The translations under genes and the position numbers were made by a program. Under the pieces are notes generated by a model. It was given only the letters and a program-made list of their open reading frames with translations. It was not told the DNA's origin and made no database searches. Positions 54,029 through 63,100 of a stretch of DNA of 64,000 bases are shown here, piece by piece. Each line of letters begins with the position of its first letter. Within the stretch, counting starts at the first letter, position 1. Location: contig NZ_LT629945.1 of NCBI RefSeq assembly GCF_900104675.1, positions 439,001-503,000 on the forward strand. Reading direction: 5' to 3'. This DNA comes from Angelakisella massiliensis. Its GTDB lineage: Bacteria > Bacillota > Clostridia > Oscillospirales > Ruminococcaceae.

Positions 54029-54170
54029 GTTATCATTTCCTTTGGACGGTCTTGCCGCTCCGCCGGAACAATTTTATACATTTCTCGCTGTATCCCTGCT
54101 AATTGGCTTCGAACTCTTTTTCCGATTTTGCTAATGAAAATCGACGCTTTGCTAAAACGATTTTTCCGAC

Positions 54171-55580
54171 CTATTTTTCGGATGGGGCCGCCGCCAGCAA
54201 TGCGGCCAGGGTGTTGGCAAGTTCCGGCGACTTGCGGAGCTGTTCCACCAGGGCATTCAGGTCCAGCGACACACTCTCCGGCTCCTTCGGCCCCTGGGTT
54301 TTTGCCGGAGGGCGCACCGTCCGCAGGTCGGGATTGGCGCTGGCGTAAAAGGCGTCCTCAAACTTCTGGGCGTTCACCTTCCGGTCCTCGTCCAGGATAT
54401 GGGCATACACGCTGGTAATCATGTCAATCTCCGCATGGCCCGTGTCGCCTTGGGTGGCCTTCAGGTCGCCGTGGTTCAGTTTCAGCTTGTAGGTGGTGCT
54501 GGAATGACGGAGGGAATGAAAGACCACCCTGGGCAGCCCTGCCTTCTCCCGCAGCTTCTCAAACTCCTTCAGGATGATGCGGTCCTCGCAGGGGCGTCCG
54601 TTGGGCAGCGCCACTACCAGGTCATAATCCTGATACTCGTCACCGAGAAAGCCCCGCAGCTCATCCTGGGCTTTCTTCCATTCCCGCAGGATGTAGGCCA
54701 GCGTCTTGGGCAGCCACACCTTGCGGATACTGGAATCCGTCTTGGGCTTTTTCAGAATCACCCTGGTGCTGGTGTTGGGAAACAACGGCGTAAAGATGTG
54801 GTAGACATCCTTCTGCCCCAGCATCTCAATGGCCCGCTTGGAGGCCCGCGCCAGCTCCTTGTCGATGAAAACATAGGCGTTGTCATCGGCAATATCGTCA
54901 TCGGAGATGTGGACATTGTTCCAGGTCAGCCCCAGGATCTCACCCATCCGCAGGGAGCAGGCAAAGGACAGGTTCATCGCTACATAGAGCTTGCTGTCCG
55001 TACACTGATCCAGGGCGGTGCGGATCATATCGGCGGTCCAGATGTCCCGCTTCTTATACTCCGTCTTGGGCAGTACCACATTGTCAAAGGGGTTCTTGGC
55101 GATCAGCTCCCACCGTACTGCCTGCTTGAAGGCGCAGCGCAGGAGCTTGATGATCTTCTCAATGGTGGCGTTAGTGACCAGGTCTGTCTTTGCGTGATGG
55201 GTTCTGGTATTTACCGCCGGGGTTTTTTGCAGGGTCTGGATGTACTTATCCACTACCCGCGGAGTGACATCCTGCACCTTCATATCCCCAATGATGGGGT
55301 TGATGTAGTTGGCAATCAGCGAGTTTTGGCTGTCGTACATGGACACGCCCCACTTCTTTTCCCCATAAAGAGAAACAAAATCCAAAAGAAATTCTGCGAT
55401 GGTCTGGTTGCTGGGCGGAAGGAAGGTTCCCGTGAACTGCTGGTTTTCCACCTCCGCCTTGCGCTTCAATGCGTCCTGGTAAGAGGTGCGGGTCTCCCAT
55501 TTCTGCCGGGTCTCACCATTTTCATCCGTATAGTTGTAGACGATGGAATAATTCTTTTTGCGTTTGATAATCGAAGCCAT
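54171..55580 (-). CDS. int: Tyrosine integrase 3
   Basis: 469 residues. Same architecture as integrase 2: N-terminal KRKKNYSIVYNYTDENGE, catalytic Arg in SLRMGEILGLTW, HSLRH, GHAE and Tyr in SVYAHI. Points left to the orphan tRNA half, convergent with integrase 2. The tail (LNALVEQLRKSPELANTL...) keeps the shared C-terminal motif. Complete. Confidence 0.93.
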   Translation of the reverse strand: MASIIKRKKNYSIVYNYTDENGETRQKWETRTSYQDALKRKAEVENQQFTGTFLPPSNQTIAEFLLDFVSLYGEKKWGVSMYDSQNSLIANYINPIIGDMKVQDVTPRVVDKYIQTLQKTPAVNTRTHHAKTDLVTNATIEKIIKLLRCAFKQAVRWELIAKNPFDNVVLPKTEYKKRDIWTADMIRTALDQCTDSKLYVAMNLSFACSLRMGEILGLTWNNVHISDDDIADDNAYVFIDKELARASKRAIEMLGQKDVYHIFTPLFPNTSTRVILKKPKTDSSIRKVWLPKTLAYILREWKKAQDELRGFLGDEYQDYDLVVALPNGRPCEDRIILKEFEKLREKAGLPRVVFHSLRHSSTTYKLKLNHGDLKATQGDTGHAEIDMITSVYAHILDEDRKVNAQKFEDAFYASANPDLRTVRPPAKTQGPKEPESVSLDLNALVEQLRKSPELANTLAALLAAAPSEK

Positions 55581-55600
55581 AACGATACTTCCTTTCTAAG

Positions 55601-56932
55601 TCATAGGTCAAGTGACTCCAGCCACTCATCGAATGACCGCTTGGAAATGCGTATGGCGTTGCCAATTCGTACGATCTTATCCAAATCAGAGACGTAACTG
55701 CCCAGATATCCCGCCCGCTTTTGTGATACCAGAGAGTAGACGGAGCAGGAAATACCGTGCGCCTGGGCAAACCGCCGGAAACCATCCACCGTTCCCTCTT
55801 CCGTTATACGAATACGCTGCCTATCATCCTGCAGTACCACCACCATATTAGCCTTTTGAAACAGGCTGGTCATGGTGGATTCCAACTGTTGGATCCGGTG
55901 GGCTTCGTCTACCACCACTAAATTCGGTTCTGACTGAACCTTGTCCAGATAGACAGGCGCAATACCGGACGCCCCCGCGATCACCTGGGACAGTGTACGG
56001 CTCCTGGGCAGCGCAAAGATACATCCGCCCTTCTTCTGCCACGAAGGGCCGTATTTCAGGCAATAGGCGTAAATGGCATGCAGTCCCACCACAGTTTTTC
56101 CTGTCCCTGGTGGGCCTGAGATAATCATCAAATGCTTGCCGAACTGCGGACTACGGAGTTGATCGATCATGCTACAGATCTTGCGGTTGACCTCGATCTG
56201 ATCATCCAGCATTACGGCGTTTTCTTTTCTTGCCAACACATTTCTCAAATCCCGAAAGCCTACCTGGCCCAAAACATAGGTGCCGCTAAGAAACTGCTCC
56301 ACCACCTCTGGTTTCGGCTCGGAAGAGAACAAGTTTCTCAAGTCTGCAGCCAGCAGCTCCTCTTCACCTTTTGTATAGGTCTCATGACGCAGTGGCTCAT
56401 ATGCCTGATAACTGCCCTGGAAGAGCTGCTCCTTATCCTTAAAATTATGGAGGAATTGACGGCATCGCACATCCATCTTCCCATCAGCCACATTACTGTG
56501 GTTCATCCGCAGATGCTTGGCGTAAGTCAGCGTCTGTTGGACAGGATGGAGCCTTTCCTCAAAGCGGTTTTCCGCTGGGGACAGACAGATGGAGACACTG
56601 CTCTCCCGCCCTGCCACGTTTTCTTCAATGGCGCTCCACTGCTTGAGCTCTATAACCAGTACCAGCGGCTTTCCCGTTGTTTTCCCTTCTCCCAGGAGCA
56701 CGGCGTCGATCCGGTCACCAATAGGGGTCTGATATTCCAAAACCGATGTCAACGCATCCAGTCCTGCCTGATGCAGAACCTTGACCAAAATCGGAATTGA
56801 GTTCTCCCAGGATCTATATTCTGATTCAGAAGGGTTTTCCTGGGATTCACGCAGATGGTCGGCAATTTCCTTCCCGCTCATAGAATAGAGCGTTCCTACG
56901 GTAGCAATATAACATCCATCTGTTCTGTCCAT
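55601..56932 (-). CDS. DUF2075-type P-loop protein fused to an excisionase tail
   Basis: 443 residues from ATG 56932 (AGGAG seven bases before). N-terminal about 1-240 includes a nuclease-like region with VLVIELKQW. P-loop GPPGTGKT near 270-280 and VVVDEAHRI near 340 define the DUF2075/superfamily I helicase part, but the C-terminal helicase motifs are missing. From about residue 405 the sequence changes to KRAGYLGSYVSD, then KIVRIGNAIRISKRSFDEWLESL, the C-terminal half of an Xis protein, ending 20 bases from integrase 3. A chimera made by deletion; probably inactive as a helicase. Confidence 0.8.
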   Translation of the reverse strand: MDRTDGCYIATVGTLYSMSGKEIADHLRESQENPSESEYRSWENSIPILVKVLHQAGLDALTSVLEYQTPIGDRIDAVLLGEGKTTGKPLVLVIELKQWSAIEENVAGRESSVSICLSPAENRFEERLHPVQQTLTYAKHLRMNHSNVADGKMDVRCRQFLHNFKDKEQLFQGSYQAYEPLRHETYTKGEEELLAADLRNLFSSEPKPEVVEQFLSGTYVLGQVGFRDLRNVLARKENAVMLDDQIEVNRKICSMIDQLRSPQFGKHLMIISGPPGTGKTVVGLHAIYAYCLKYGPSWQKKGGCIFALPRSRTLSQVIAGASGIAPVYLDKVQSEPNLVVVDEAHRIQQLESTMTSLFQKANMVVVLQDDRQRIRITEEGTVDGFRRFAQAHGISCSVYSLVSQKRAGYLGSYVSDLDKIVRIGNAIRISKRSFDEWLESLDL

Positions 56933-57041
56933 AACACCGCTCCTTCTGGCAGGATTATTGTATTTCATTATATCATGAATGTTTTGTTGATGCACCCCCC
57001 GCATTCTTTTATAACACTCCTGGTTCTATTTTGGGGAGGAG

Positions 57042-57227
57042 TTATAAGTCAAATTGATCCAGCCACTCGTCGAAGGATTTTCTGGATATCCGGATGGCTG
57101 TGCCAATGCGTACGCTTTTGAAGTACCCTTTCTTGACCAGGGTATAGGCAGATGACCGCCCGATATGGAGGATCGTTGCGATCTCTTCCCCCGTATAGGC
57201 ATGGGGCTGGGCATGGCCTATATCGCC
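57042..57227 (-). pseudogene. Excisionase-like fragment without a start codon
   Basis: Reading HAYTGEEIATILHIGRSS, then VRIGTAIRISRKSFDEWLDQFDL and TAA. An in-frame TAG stands at 57228-57230 and no ATG, GTG or TTG lies between it and the coding region, so the start is lost. A second remnant of the same Xis family, about 110 bases upstream of the chimera. Confidence 0.75.
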
Positions 57228-57706
57228 CTAAGCGGCCTTCAAGTCGCCATTGCTCAGCTTTCACTTACAGAAGACTGAATGGCTCGAAGGATTTACGTCA
57301 GCATCTGGATTTTTCTGAGGGAGTTTCAAGAGAACTTGTACCTCTTCAGATGCATTCTTTTGAGGCTCGCTTTTTTCTGCTATAAAATTCCTATCCAGTT
57401 CTTCCGAGATTGGTCTGCGGCTTGATCAGGCAAAATCAGTTTTGCGAATTGGAAAGCAGATAAAAAGAGACATGGCTTTCTGAGCTCTGACAAAATGAAG
57501 GCATAGCACACCGTCAGGAGGCACCAAACCATGGTGGAAGCGATCATACAGTATATCCTGTGAATAAAAATGAAAAGAACTTGTTTCAGACCATACAAAT
57601 AAATATCCCCCCGCAAAGCGGGGGGTATTTCCGTTTCGGGCATAGCCCTAATACTACAGGCAACGCACAAGTGCGTTTTTTATTGGCCTGCCAGCCACGC
57701 ATAGGA
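57228..57706. other. Region between the integrase remnants and the IS200 element
   Basis: No supported gene. Hairpins at 57607-57625 (CCCCCCGC pair) and 57663-57676 (AACGCAC pair followed by TTTTTT) lie close to the 3' side of the transposase and may be the IS200 left end. Confidence 0.5.
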
Positions 57707-58177
57707 TTACTTGCTACCCGTAAACGGGTCTCTGGGATCGTAAAGACTTATTTGATCACTTTCTCGATCCATCTTTAATTGGTTCTCGATATACTCTTTT
57801 ATTGCTTTTGTATTCTTTCCTACTGTGTCCACGTAATATCCTTTGCACCAAAATTCACGGTTCCGATATGCAAACTTCATATTCCCAAACTTTTGAAATA
57901 TCATTAAACTGCTTTTTCCCTTGAGGTATCCCATAAATCCCGATACACTCATTTTTGGGGGGATACTTAGAAGCAGATGGATGTGATCTGGACATACTTC
58001 TCCCTCTATAATCTCAACCCCTTTCCATTGACACAGTGTTCTGATGATATCTCTTATTGCTGCTCTTTTTTCGTTATAGAATACTTTTCTTCTATACTTT
58101 GGCGCAAATACCACATGATATTTACAATTCCACTTCGTATGTGCTAGACTGTTTGTGACGTTATTTTGCTCTGGCAT
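57707..58177 (-). CDS. tnpA: IS200/IS605-family transposase TnpA
   Basis: 156-residue Y1 (HUH) transposase: KYHVVFAPKYRRKVF at the start, the HUH motif in CPDHIHLLLSIPP near 60, and nucleophile Tyr in KNTKAIKEYIENQ near 120. Makes single-stranded transposition via hairpins at the element ends. No accessory TnpB gene is present, as in IS200. Element limits about 57.6-58.3 kb; hairpins at both sides (57607-57676, 58279-58301). Confidence 0.93.
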   Translation of the reverse strand: MPEQNNVTNSLAHTKWNCKYHVVFAPKYRRKVFYNEKRAAIRDIIRTLCQWKGVEIIEGEVCPDHIHLLLSIPPKMSVSGFMGYLKGKSSLMIFQKFGNMKFAYRNREFWCKGYYVDTVGKNTKAIKEYIENQLKMDRESDQISLYDPRDPFTGSK

Positions 58178-58186
58178 TTTAATGTC

Positions 58187-58246
58187 CTCCTAATGTGTTT
58201 TTCAGCGTAACTGGCAGGTCACGTTTTTACTTTAACACATTAGGAG
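58187..58246 (-). promoter_or_regulatory. Long-range hairpin hiding the tnpA ribosome site
   Basis: AACACATTAGGAG (mRNA sense, 58199-58187) contains most of the AGGAGG of tnpA and is the exact complement of CTCCTAATGTGTT (58246-58234) 34 bases upstream. In the mRNA this 13-bp pair sequesters the ribosome site, the translational silencing known for IS200. Confidence 0.8.
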
Positions 58247-58557
58247 TTTTTTATCTTTTTCACCGCTTAAGCTCTTTTGAACCACGCGACTATCGCGTGG
58301 TTTTCTTTACACAAACAGCACCCGCCGATGCAGTCAGCGGGTGTTGCTTTATATGGCCTTATACTATTTGTCACGCTCTTTTTCTCCTCGCATTGGAGGG
58401 AAAGTCATCAGAAAATTTCAAGGCCGCATCAATGTATAATTTTACTACTGTACAGCAAGCATTACAGCTGCTTTTTCTTGCAATTTCTCTTTCCAACTTC
58501 AGAATTCATACCGTATGATTGAACATAATAAATGAAAAGACTGAAGGAGGAACTTTC
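58247..58557. other. Region between IS200 and the recombinase gene
   Basis: No supported gene. Hairpins at 58279-58301 (AACCACGCGA pair) and 58318-58347 (GCACCCGC with GCGGGTG). A good GGAGG precedes the recombinase ATG at 58558. Confidence 0.4.
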
Positions 58558-59400
58558 ATGAAAAAGGAAACATTATCTAAATTATCAGAACAATTCTGTC
58601 AAGCGTTAATTCAGGAAGAACGCAGCACCGGTACCATTGAAAAATATCTGCGGGATATCCGGGCTTTTTGTGTTTGGATTGAGGATAAAGAATTAAGCAA
58701 AGAAGCAACATCCAAATGGAAAGAACATCTCCTGTCCAAAGGCTATCAACCTACTACCATCAACTCCATGCTTTCTCCCCTCAATGGGTTTCTGCGCTTT
58801 ATTGGCAGGGACGACTGTCGAGTGAGGTTTTTACGCATACAGCGCCGTATTTTCAGGGACCCCGAACGAGATCTGTGCAGAGATGATTATAACCGTTTGC
58901 TGGAAGCTGCCAAAAGAAATGGAAAACTCCGCCTTCAGCTCATTCTGGAAACCATCTGCTCCACTGGGATCCGAGTTTCTGAATTGCAGTTTATTACCGT
59001 GAAAGCCGCTCAAATTGGACGAGCAGAAATTTCTCTCAAAGGCAAAATCCGCACTATTTTGCTGCCGGGAAAACTATGCCGCAAACTACTGAAATATGCC
59101 CGCAAACAAAAAAATCCTTCCGGAGCGATATTTATCAGCTCAACAGGCAAAAGCATTTCCAGATGTCAAATCTGGCGTGAAATGAAGCAGCTAAGTGGTC
59201 AGGCTGGAATCGATCCCCGTAAAGTCTTCCCACATAACTTACGCCACCTTTTTGCCACTGTTTTCTATCAGACCTTTCGGGATATTGTGAAACTGGCAGA
59301 TGTACTGGGGCATTCCTGTATAGAAACTACCCGTATCTATTTGCTCACCACAGGGCAGGAACACATACAGCAGCTGGAGAAATTAAAGTTGGTCAGCTAA
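58558..59400 (+). CDS. XerC/D-type tyrosine recombinase, candidate DNA invertase
   Basis: 280 residues from ATG 58558 (GGAGG seven bases before). SAM-like N-terminal domain (about 1-95) and catalytic domain with Arg in STGIRVSEL (near 145), His/Arg in HNLRHLFAT (near 230), GHS and nucleophile Tyr in TRIYLLTT (near 265). Length fits invertases such as the RecV/FimB group rather than the long integrases at 45.8-55.6 kb. Its stop codon is immediately next to the left inverted repeat (59403), so it very likely acts on the segment 59403-59673. Confidence 0.88.
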   Translation: MKKETLSKLSEQFCQALIQEERSTGTIEKYLRDIRAFCVWIEDKELSKEATSKWKEHLLSKGYQPTTINSMLSPLNGFLRFIGRDDCRVRFLRIQRRIFRDPERDLCRDDYNRLLEAAKRNGKLRLQLILETICSTGIRVSELQFITVKAAQIGRAEISLKGKIRTILLPGKLCRKLLKYARKQKNPSGAIFISSTGKSISRCQIWREMKQLSGQAGIDPRKVFPHNLRHLFATVFYQTFRDIVKLADVLGHSCIETTRIYLLTTGQEHIQQLEKLKLVS

Positions 59401-59467
59401 GAAACAAAATTGACATTTTGCTGTTTCAAAGCAAAATAAATAAACTTATTTACATATAATCAAATTC

Positions 59468-59496
59468 ATTATAGCAGTAATTCTGATGTAGCACAA
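59468..59496 (-). promoter_or_regulatory. Extended -10 promoter inside the invertible segment
   Basis: Minus strand: TTGTGC (59496-59491), 17-base spacer ending TGC, TATAAT (59473-59468). In this orientation transcription would start near 59461 and run into the 3' end of the recombinase gene in antisense. After inversion it would read out of the right repeat toward 59764 and 60198. Confidence 0.82.
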
Positions 59497-59513
59497 GGCG
59501 ATTCATGTATATT

Positions 59514-59578
59514 ATGCATGACAAACCAAGACCACAAAGGAAACAACCTTCGTAGTCTTGGTTTGCCATGCATTTTTT
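59514..59578 (+). terminator. Intrinsic terminator inside the invertible segment
   Basis: 19-bp stem (ATGCATGACAAACCAAGAC with its partner, one mismatch), 22-base loop, then six T on the plus strand. No T-run on the minus strand. It blocks reading from the recombinase gene into the surface-protein operon in the present orientation. Confidence 0.9.
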
Positions 59579-59763
59579 GTTTCTTTCGAAAATAATTGTT
59601 ACTAAAACAATGTCTATATTGGCATTTTAAAAGACCATCCCCAAAAACCGCACAACAAAATGTCAATTTTGTTGTCTGATCCCATTTAACAGAATCTGAA
59701 AAATGCAAAGAGCGATATGAACTGGTTTGACTTCTATTCTTTTTGTGACATCGGGGTGGTTTT

Positions 59764-60057
59764 ATGGATCAATTCAACTTTAAAAAAGCGGCCATGCAAG
59801 AAAAAGAACCGTACCAAAAGCCTGGATATTTATTAGATGATATTGCCATTTTATCGGGGTGTGCGTATTTATCTGATCTGCGATATGTACCAGCCTGTCA
59901 GAGGAGGATTCCTCTTGCATTAAAATCCATCCATCCACAGGTCTATTCCCTTTGGGATTGGGCTGACGCGGCAGAATATCTGATACCCCAAGCGCCCGTT
60001 TTTAAAACAGTTTTTGATGGATATGACTACTTATTACGGGCTTTCAAAAGATGCTGA
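59764..60057 (+). CDS. Small hypothetical protein upstream of the surface protein
   Basis: 97 residues (MDQFNFKKAAMQEKEP...), not recognised, no membrane segment. GGGGTGG stands before the ATG. It starts 90 bases after the right inverted repeat and ends 140 bases before the surface-protein gene, so both would come from one inversion-controlled transcript. Confidence 0.55.
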   Translation: MDQFNFKKAAMQEKEPYQKPGYLLDDIAILSGCAYLSDLRYVPACQRRIPLALKSIHPQVYSLWDWADAAEYLIPQAPVFKTVFDGYDYLLRAFKRC

Positions 60058-60197
60058 CGCATGGATAAGCACCTGGATAACAGTTCGATAAACGGGCTTT
60101 GTTTCTCCCCCAAATTCGAACTGCCACTATACTGCGGGCACAGATGATAAATGATATCGGCAAAGAGGCTTTCAAACAAGAAGGGACGGTGAGGATC

Positions 60198-63100
60198 ATG
60201 AGAAATTTCAAGCGATTGCTGGCAACTTTGCTGGCCGCGATAATGATGGTCACTTCCAGCGGGGTTACTGCGCTGGCAGAAGGCATTACATATGATTTCT
60301 CCACAGCATTTATAGAAAGTGACAGCAATCATCTTCCCTACGTTTCTGTTGATGAGAACGATGACTATGCAGATGGTGATGGGATTACCGGCAATCATGT
60401 TGTCACTGATGAAAAAAAAGATCACGAAAGCAGCAATGAAGGCTACATTTCCGGCAATACCGGCGGTGGTATGGGTGCTGCCGGGCGGGGGGACGGAATC
60501 AGTATCGGCGCCTCTTTGCCGCCTGAGGAGGACCTGGCGCCTTTCCTCCTTATCCTCTGGCTTGCAGATGAAAACAGCATACACCTGGAAGCTTCTCTGG
60601 AAAATCCCGGTGAAGATACTGCTGCCGCAATAACAATTTATTTGGATGAGGCCGAAGCAGCTGCCCTTCAGCAGCCGCTCCCTCAGAATATTGACCTGCG
60701 CCATCTGGATGATGGAGGTGCAGAGCTTTGCTTTTCTCTTTCCGCCGCTTCTCCGGAGCTGTCGGAATTGGTCCGTTTTGCCCCACTCGTACCGGGATCG
60801 GCGGTTGAAGTAACTGAAGCGGATGTTTCGGTGACTTTTTCCGGGGATCAAAGTGAAACTGCCGGCTACTCTTTCACAGGGGAGCCTCTCTTCCTGGTGG
60901 CGGAGGGCAGCTGCCACTGGACCCTGGAGGCAGATTCTGAAGAGGAAGAAGTCCTGTGGACGCAGGATGATCCTCAGGATATGCACTTTACGGTCTCCCT
61001 GAATCCTGCTGAAAGCGAAGATCCTCTTCCGGCTCAGAGCCAGGTGATGGACATCGCCCTTACCCTGCCCCAGCCTTTTGCTTTTGTGGAAGGGGAGCCT
61101 GTCTGGGACGAGACTCTCCAGCAGATCACTCTCAACGGCACACCCGCCGCATTTTTATCCGGCTTTCATGAAAAGGAAAACGTTACTGTTACCGGACTTT
61201 CTCTGTCCGGAGAAGTCTTGTCCTTTACGGTAGAACGTACAGCCGCAGAAGGTGAATCTCTGTCTCCGGCGGAGCTTTCCCTGACCGTCTATGGCGGCGC
61301 GGTAACGGTTAAGCGGCCGGAGCCTGCCATCATGACCTTTGCCTTTGCCGGTCCGGCACAGGCAGGCCCATTGAGCGAAACCGTCCAGATGCGCCTGGAC
61401 GCCCGCCTTACCTCCATTCCCTTTGCAGGCGAAACCTTTGCCGGGGAGACGGCCGGGACCGCCAGCCTTTCCCTCCGGGCTGCGGGAGATATCGAGACGG
61501 AAGCCTGGGAAAGTGCACTGAGCGGCAAATTTTTCTGGTGTGACGGCTATGAACGGCAGTTCCGTCCAGCCGCATATCCTGACCCCGTGCTGCAGTTCAG
61601 AGAAACGGACCAAGACGGCAATCCGTTGAGCCAGGATTGGGCTGTACCCACACAAGCGCAGCTGGATGCCATGAACATGGAGCAGCTTCCGGTGGTAACG
61701 GTTTCCGATACCATGGGGCAGTCCTCCGGGATGTGGTCGGTACCTGCCAAAACGCTGCCCACTCAGGTTACCACCACCGATATCTTCGGTGACAAAACCA
61801 CCCGGTATTACCAATGGCGGGTGGTTCCTGCAGAGGATATCCCAAACTATATGCTGCTGGAAGTGACCGAAGAGAACAAGGATGAGTACCCTACCGTCAG
61901 CGAAACCGGCTGGTACTATATGCTCCTGGATACCTATAGTTTTGATATCACCGTCCGCTGGGGTTCCCGGGGAGAAGAAGGCGGCCAGGCTGGAATTTCC
62001 AACGCTATACTTGAATGCCTGAATCTTGCGGTAGTGGCCGGTGCCAAACCGCAGACAATCCGCTTGGATGATCTGTCTCAGGTGGATCAGGTAGTGATTA
62101 CCCCGGATTCGGGAGAACATCCCAATCACGCTGTTTTTTCCATCATCGACATTCCCAAATACAACATTGACAACACCCTGATTTCTTATACGGTGGAACC
62201 TTATGAGGGGCACGATGAAAAGCTGGACCATACGGAACTGCCCAGTTTGTCCGAGGACGAGTGGTATTCCGTTACCTACGACAACACCGGCACCAGCCAC
62301 GGAAGTGTGACAGACAAGGTACATGATGGCGGCCACATCTATTTTACTCTTTCTGGTACAACCGAGTTTTCTGCCCAGAAAGTCTGGCTGGACGGCGGAG
62401 ATCGGGAAAACCGCCCTGGTAACAGTGTTTTTCAGTTGTGGCGTTACCGAGAGGGACAGCCTTATACCAGTGCTGCCCCGGTGCGGGACAAGAATGGAAA
62501 GATTCTGGAAATGGCCGTGTCTACAGACGAAGATCAAATGGATATTGATTTCTCCCAGCTAAGCAATAACGATGGCGGAGAATCTGATCCCCTGCCCAAG
62601 TACGACTCGGAAGGTTACCGGTATATCTATGTGGTTCGGGAATATCTGGAAGGCGAAAACGCCGGAAACTACGAGCAGGTGTTCGGCGATGTAAAGAAGG
62701 ACGACGCAACCGGCACCGTAACCTATACCGACCAGGTACCACCAACTGAAACCGAGCTGCCGGAAGAAACGATCCGTACCACAGCTTCCCGTGGAAATGA
62801 CAATACCTTTGTATACGATAGCGGCACCCTTTCCAACCGGCGCAAGGGAACCACCAACGCCACCGCTGTCAAGAGCTGGGAAGCAGCGGCATTCCAAGCT
62901 CAGCTCAATGACGTGCGGGTGGAGTTTACCCTGCAGGTCCGTCCAAAAGGAGAAAGCACCGACGACCCGGAAAACGGATGGGAAACGGTGCTGGACAGCG
63001 ACGGAAAACCCATACAGATCGAAATGGAGAACTTTACTGCGGAAGATCTGGTGGAACGCAGTGAAACCCGGTCTGCTTCCAAATACGGTCCCTTTGGCCG

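Larger units (their letters stand above)
59403..59673. other. Putative invertible DNA segment with 22-bp inverted repeats
   Basis: Left repeat AACAAAATTGACATTTTGCTGT (59403-59424) and right repeat 59652-59673 match as reverse complements with one mismatch. Each has dyad arms (ACAACAAAA / TTTTGTTGT) around a non-palindromic centre (TTGACA left, TGTCAA right), so the two sites face each other, as required for inversion. The enclosed 227 bp contain no gene but a minus-strand promoter and a plus-strand terminator. Confidence 0.88.

Noticed and set aside
57049-57264. 71-codon minus-strand frame
   Set aside because: Wrong frame over the Xis remnant, whose own frame shows the Xis motif.
59410-59460. 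TTGACA in the left repeat as -35 of a plus-strand promoter
   Set aside because: No good -10 at 16-18 bases; the TATAAT at 59455 is 39 bases away.
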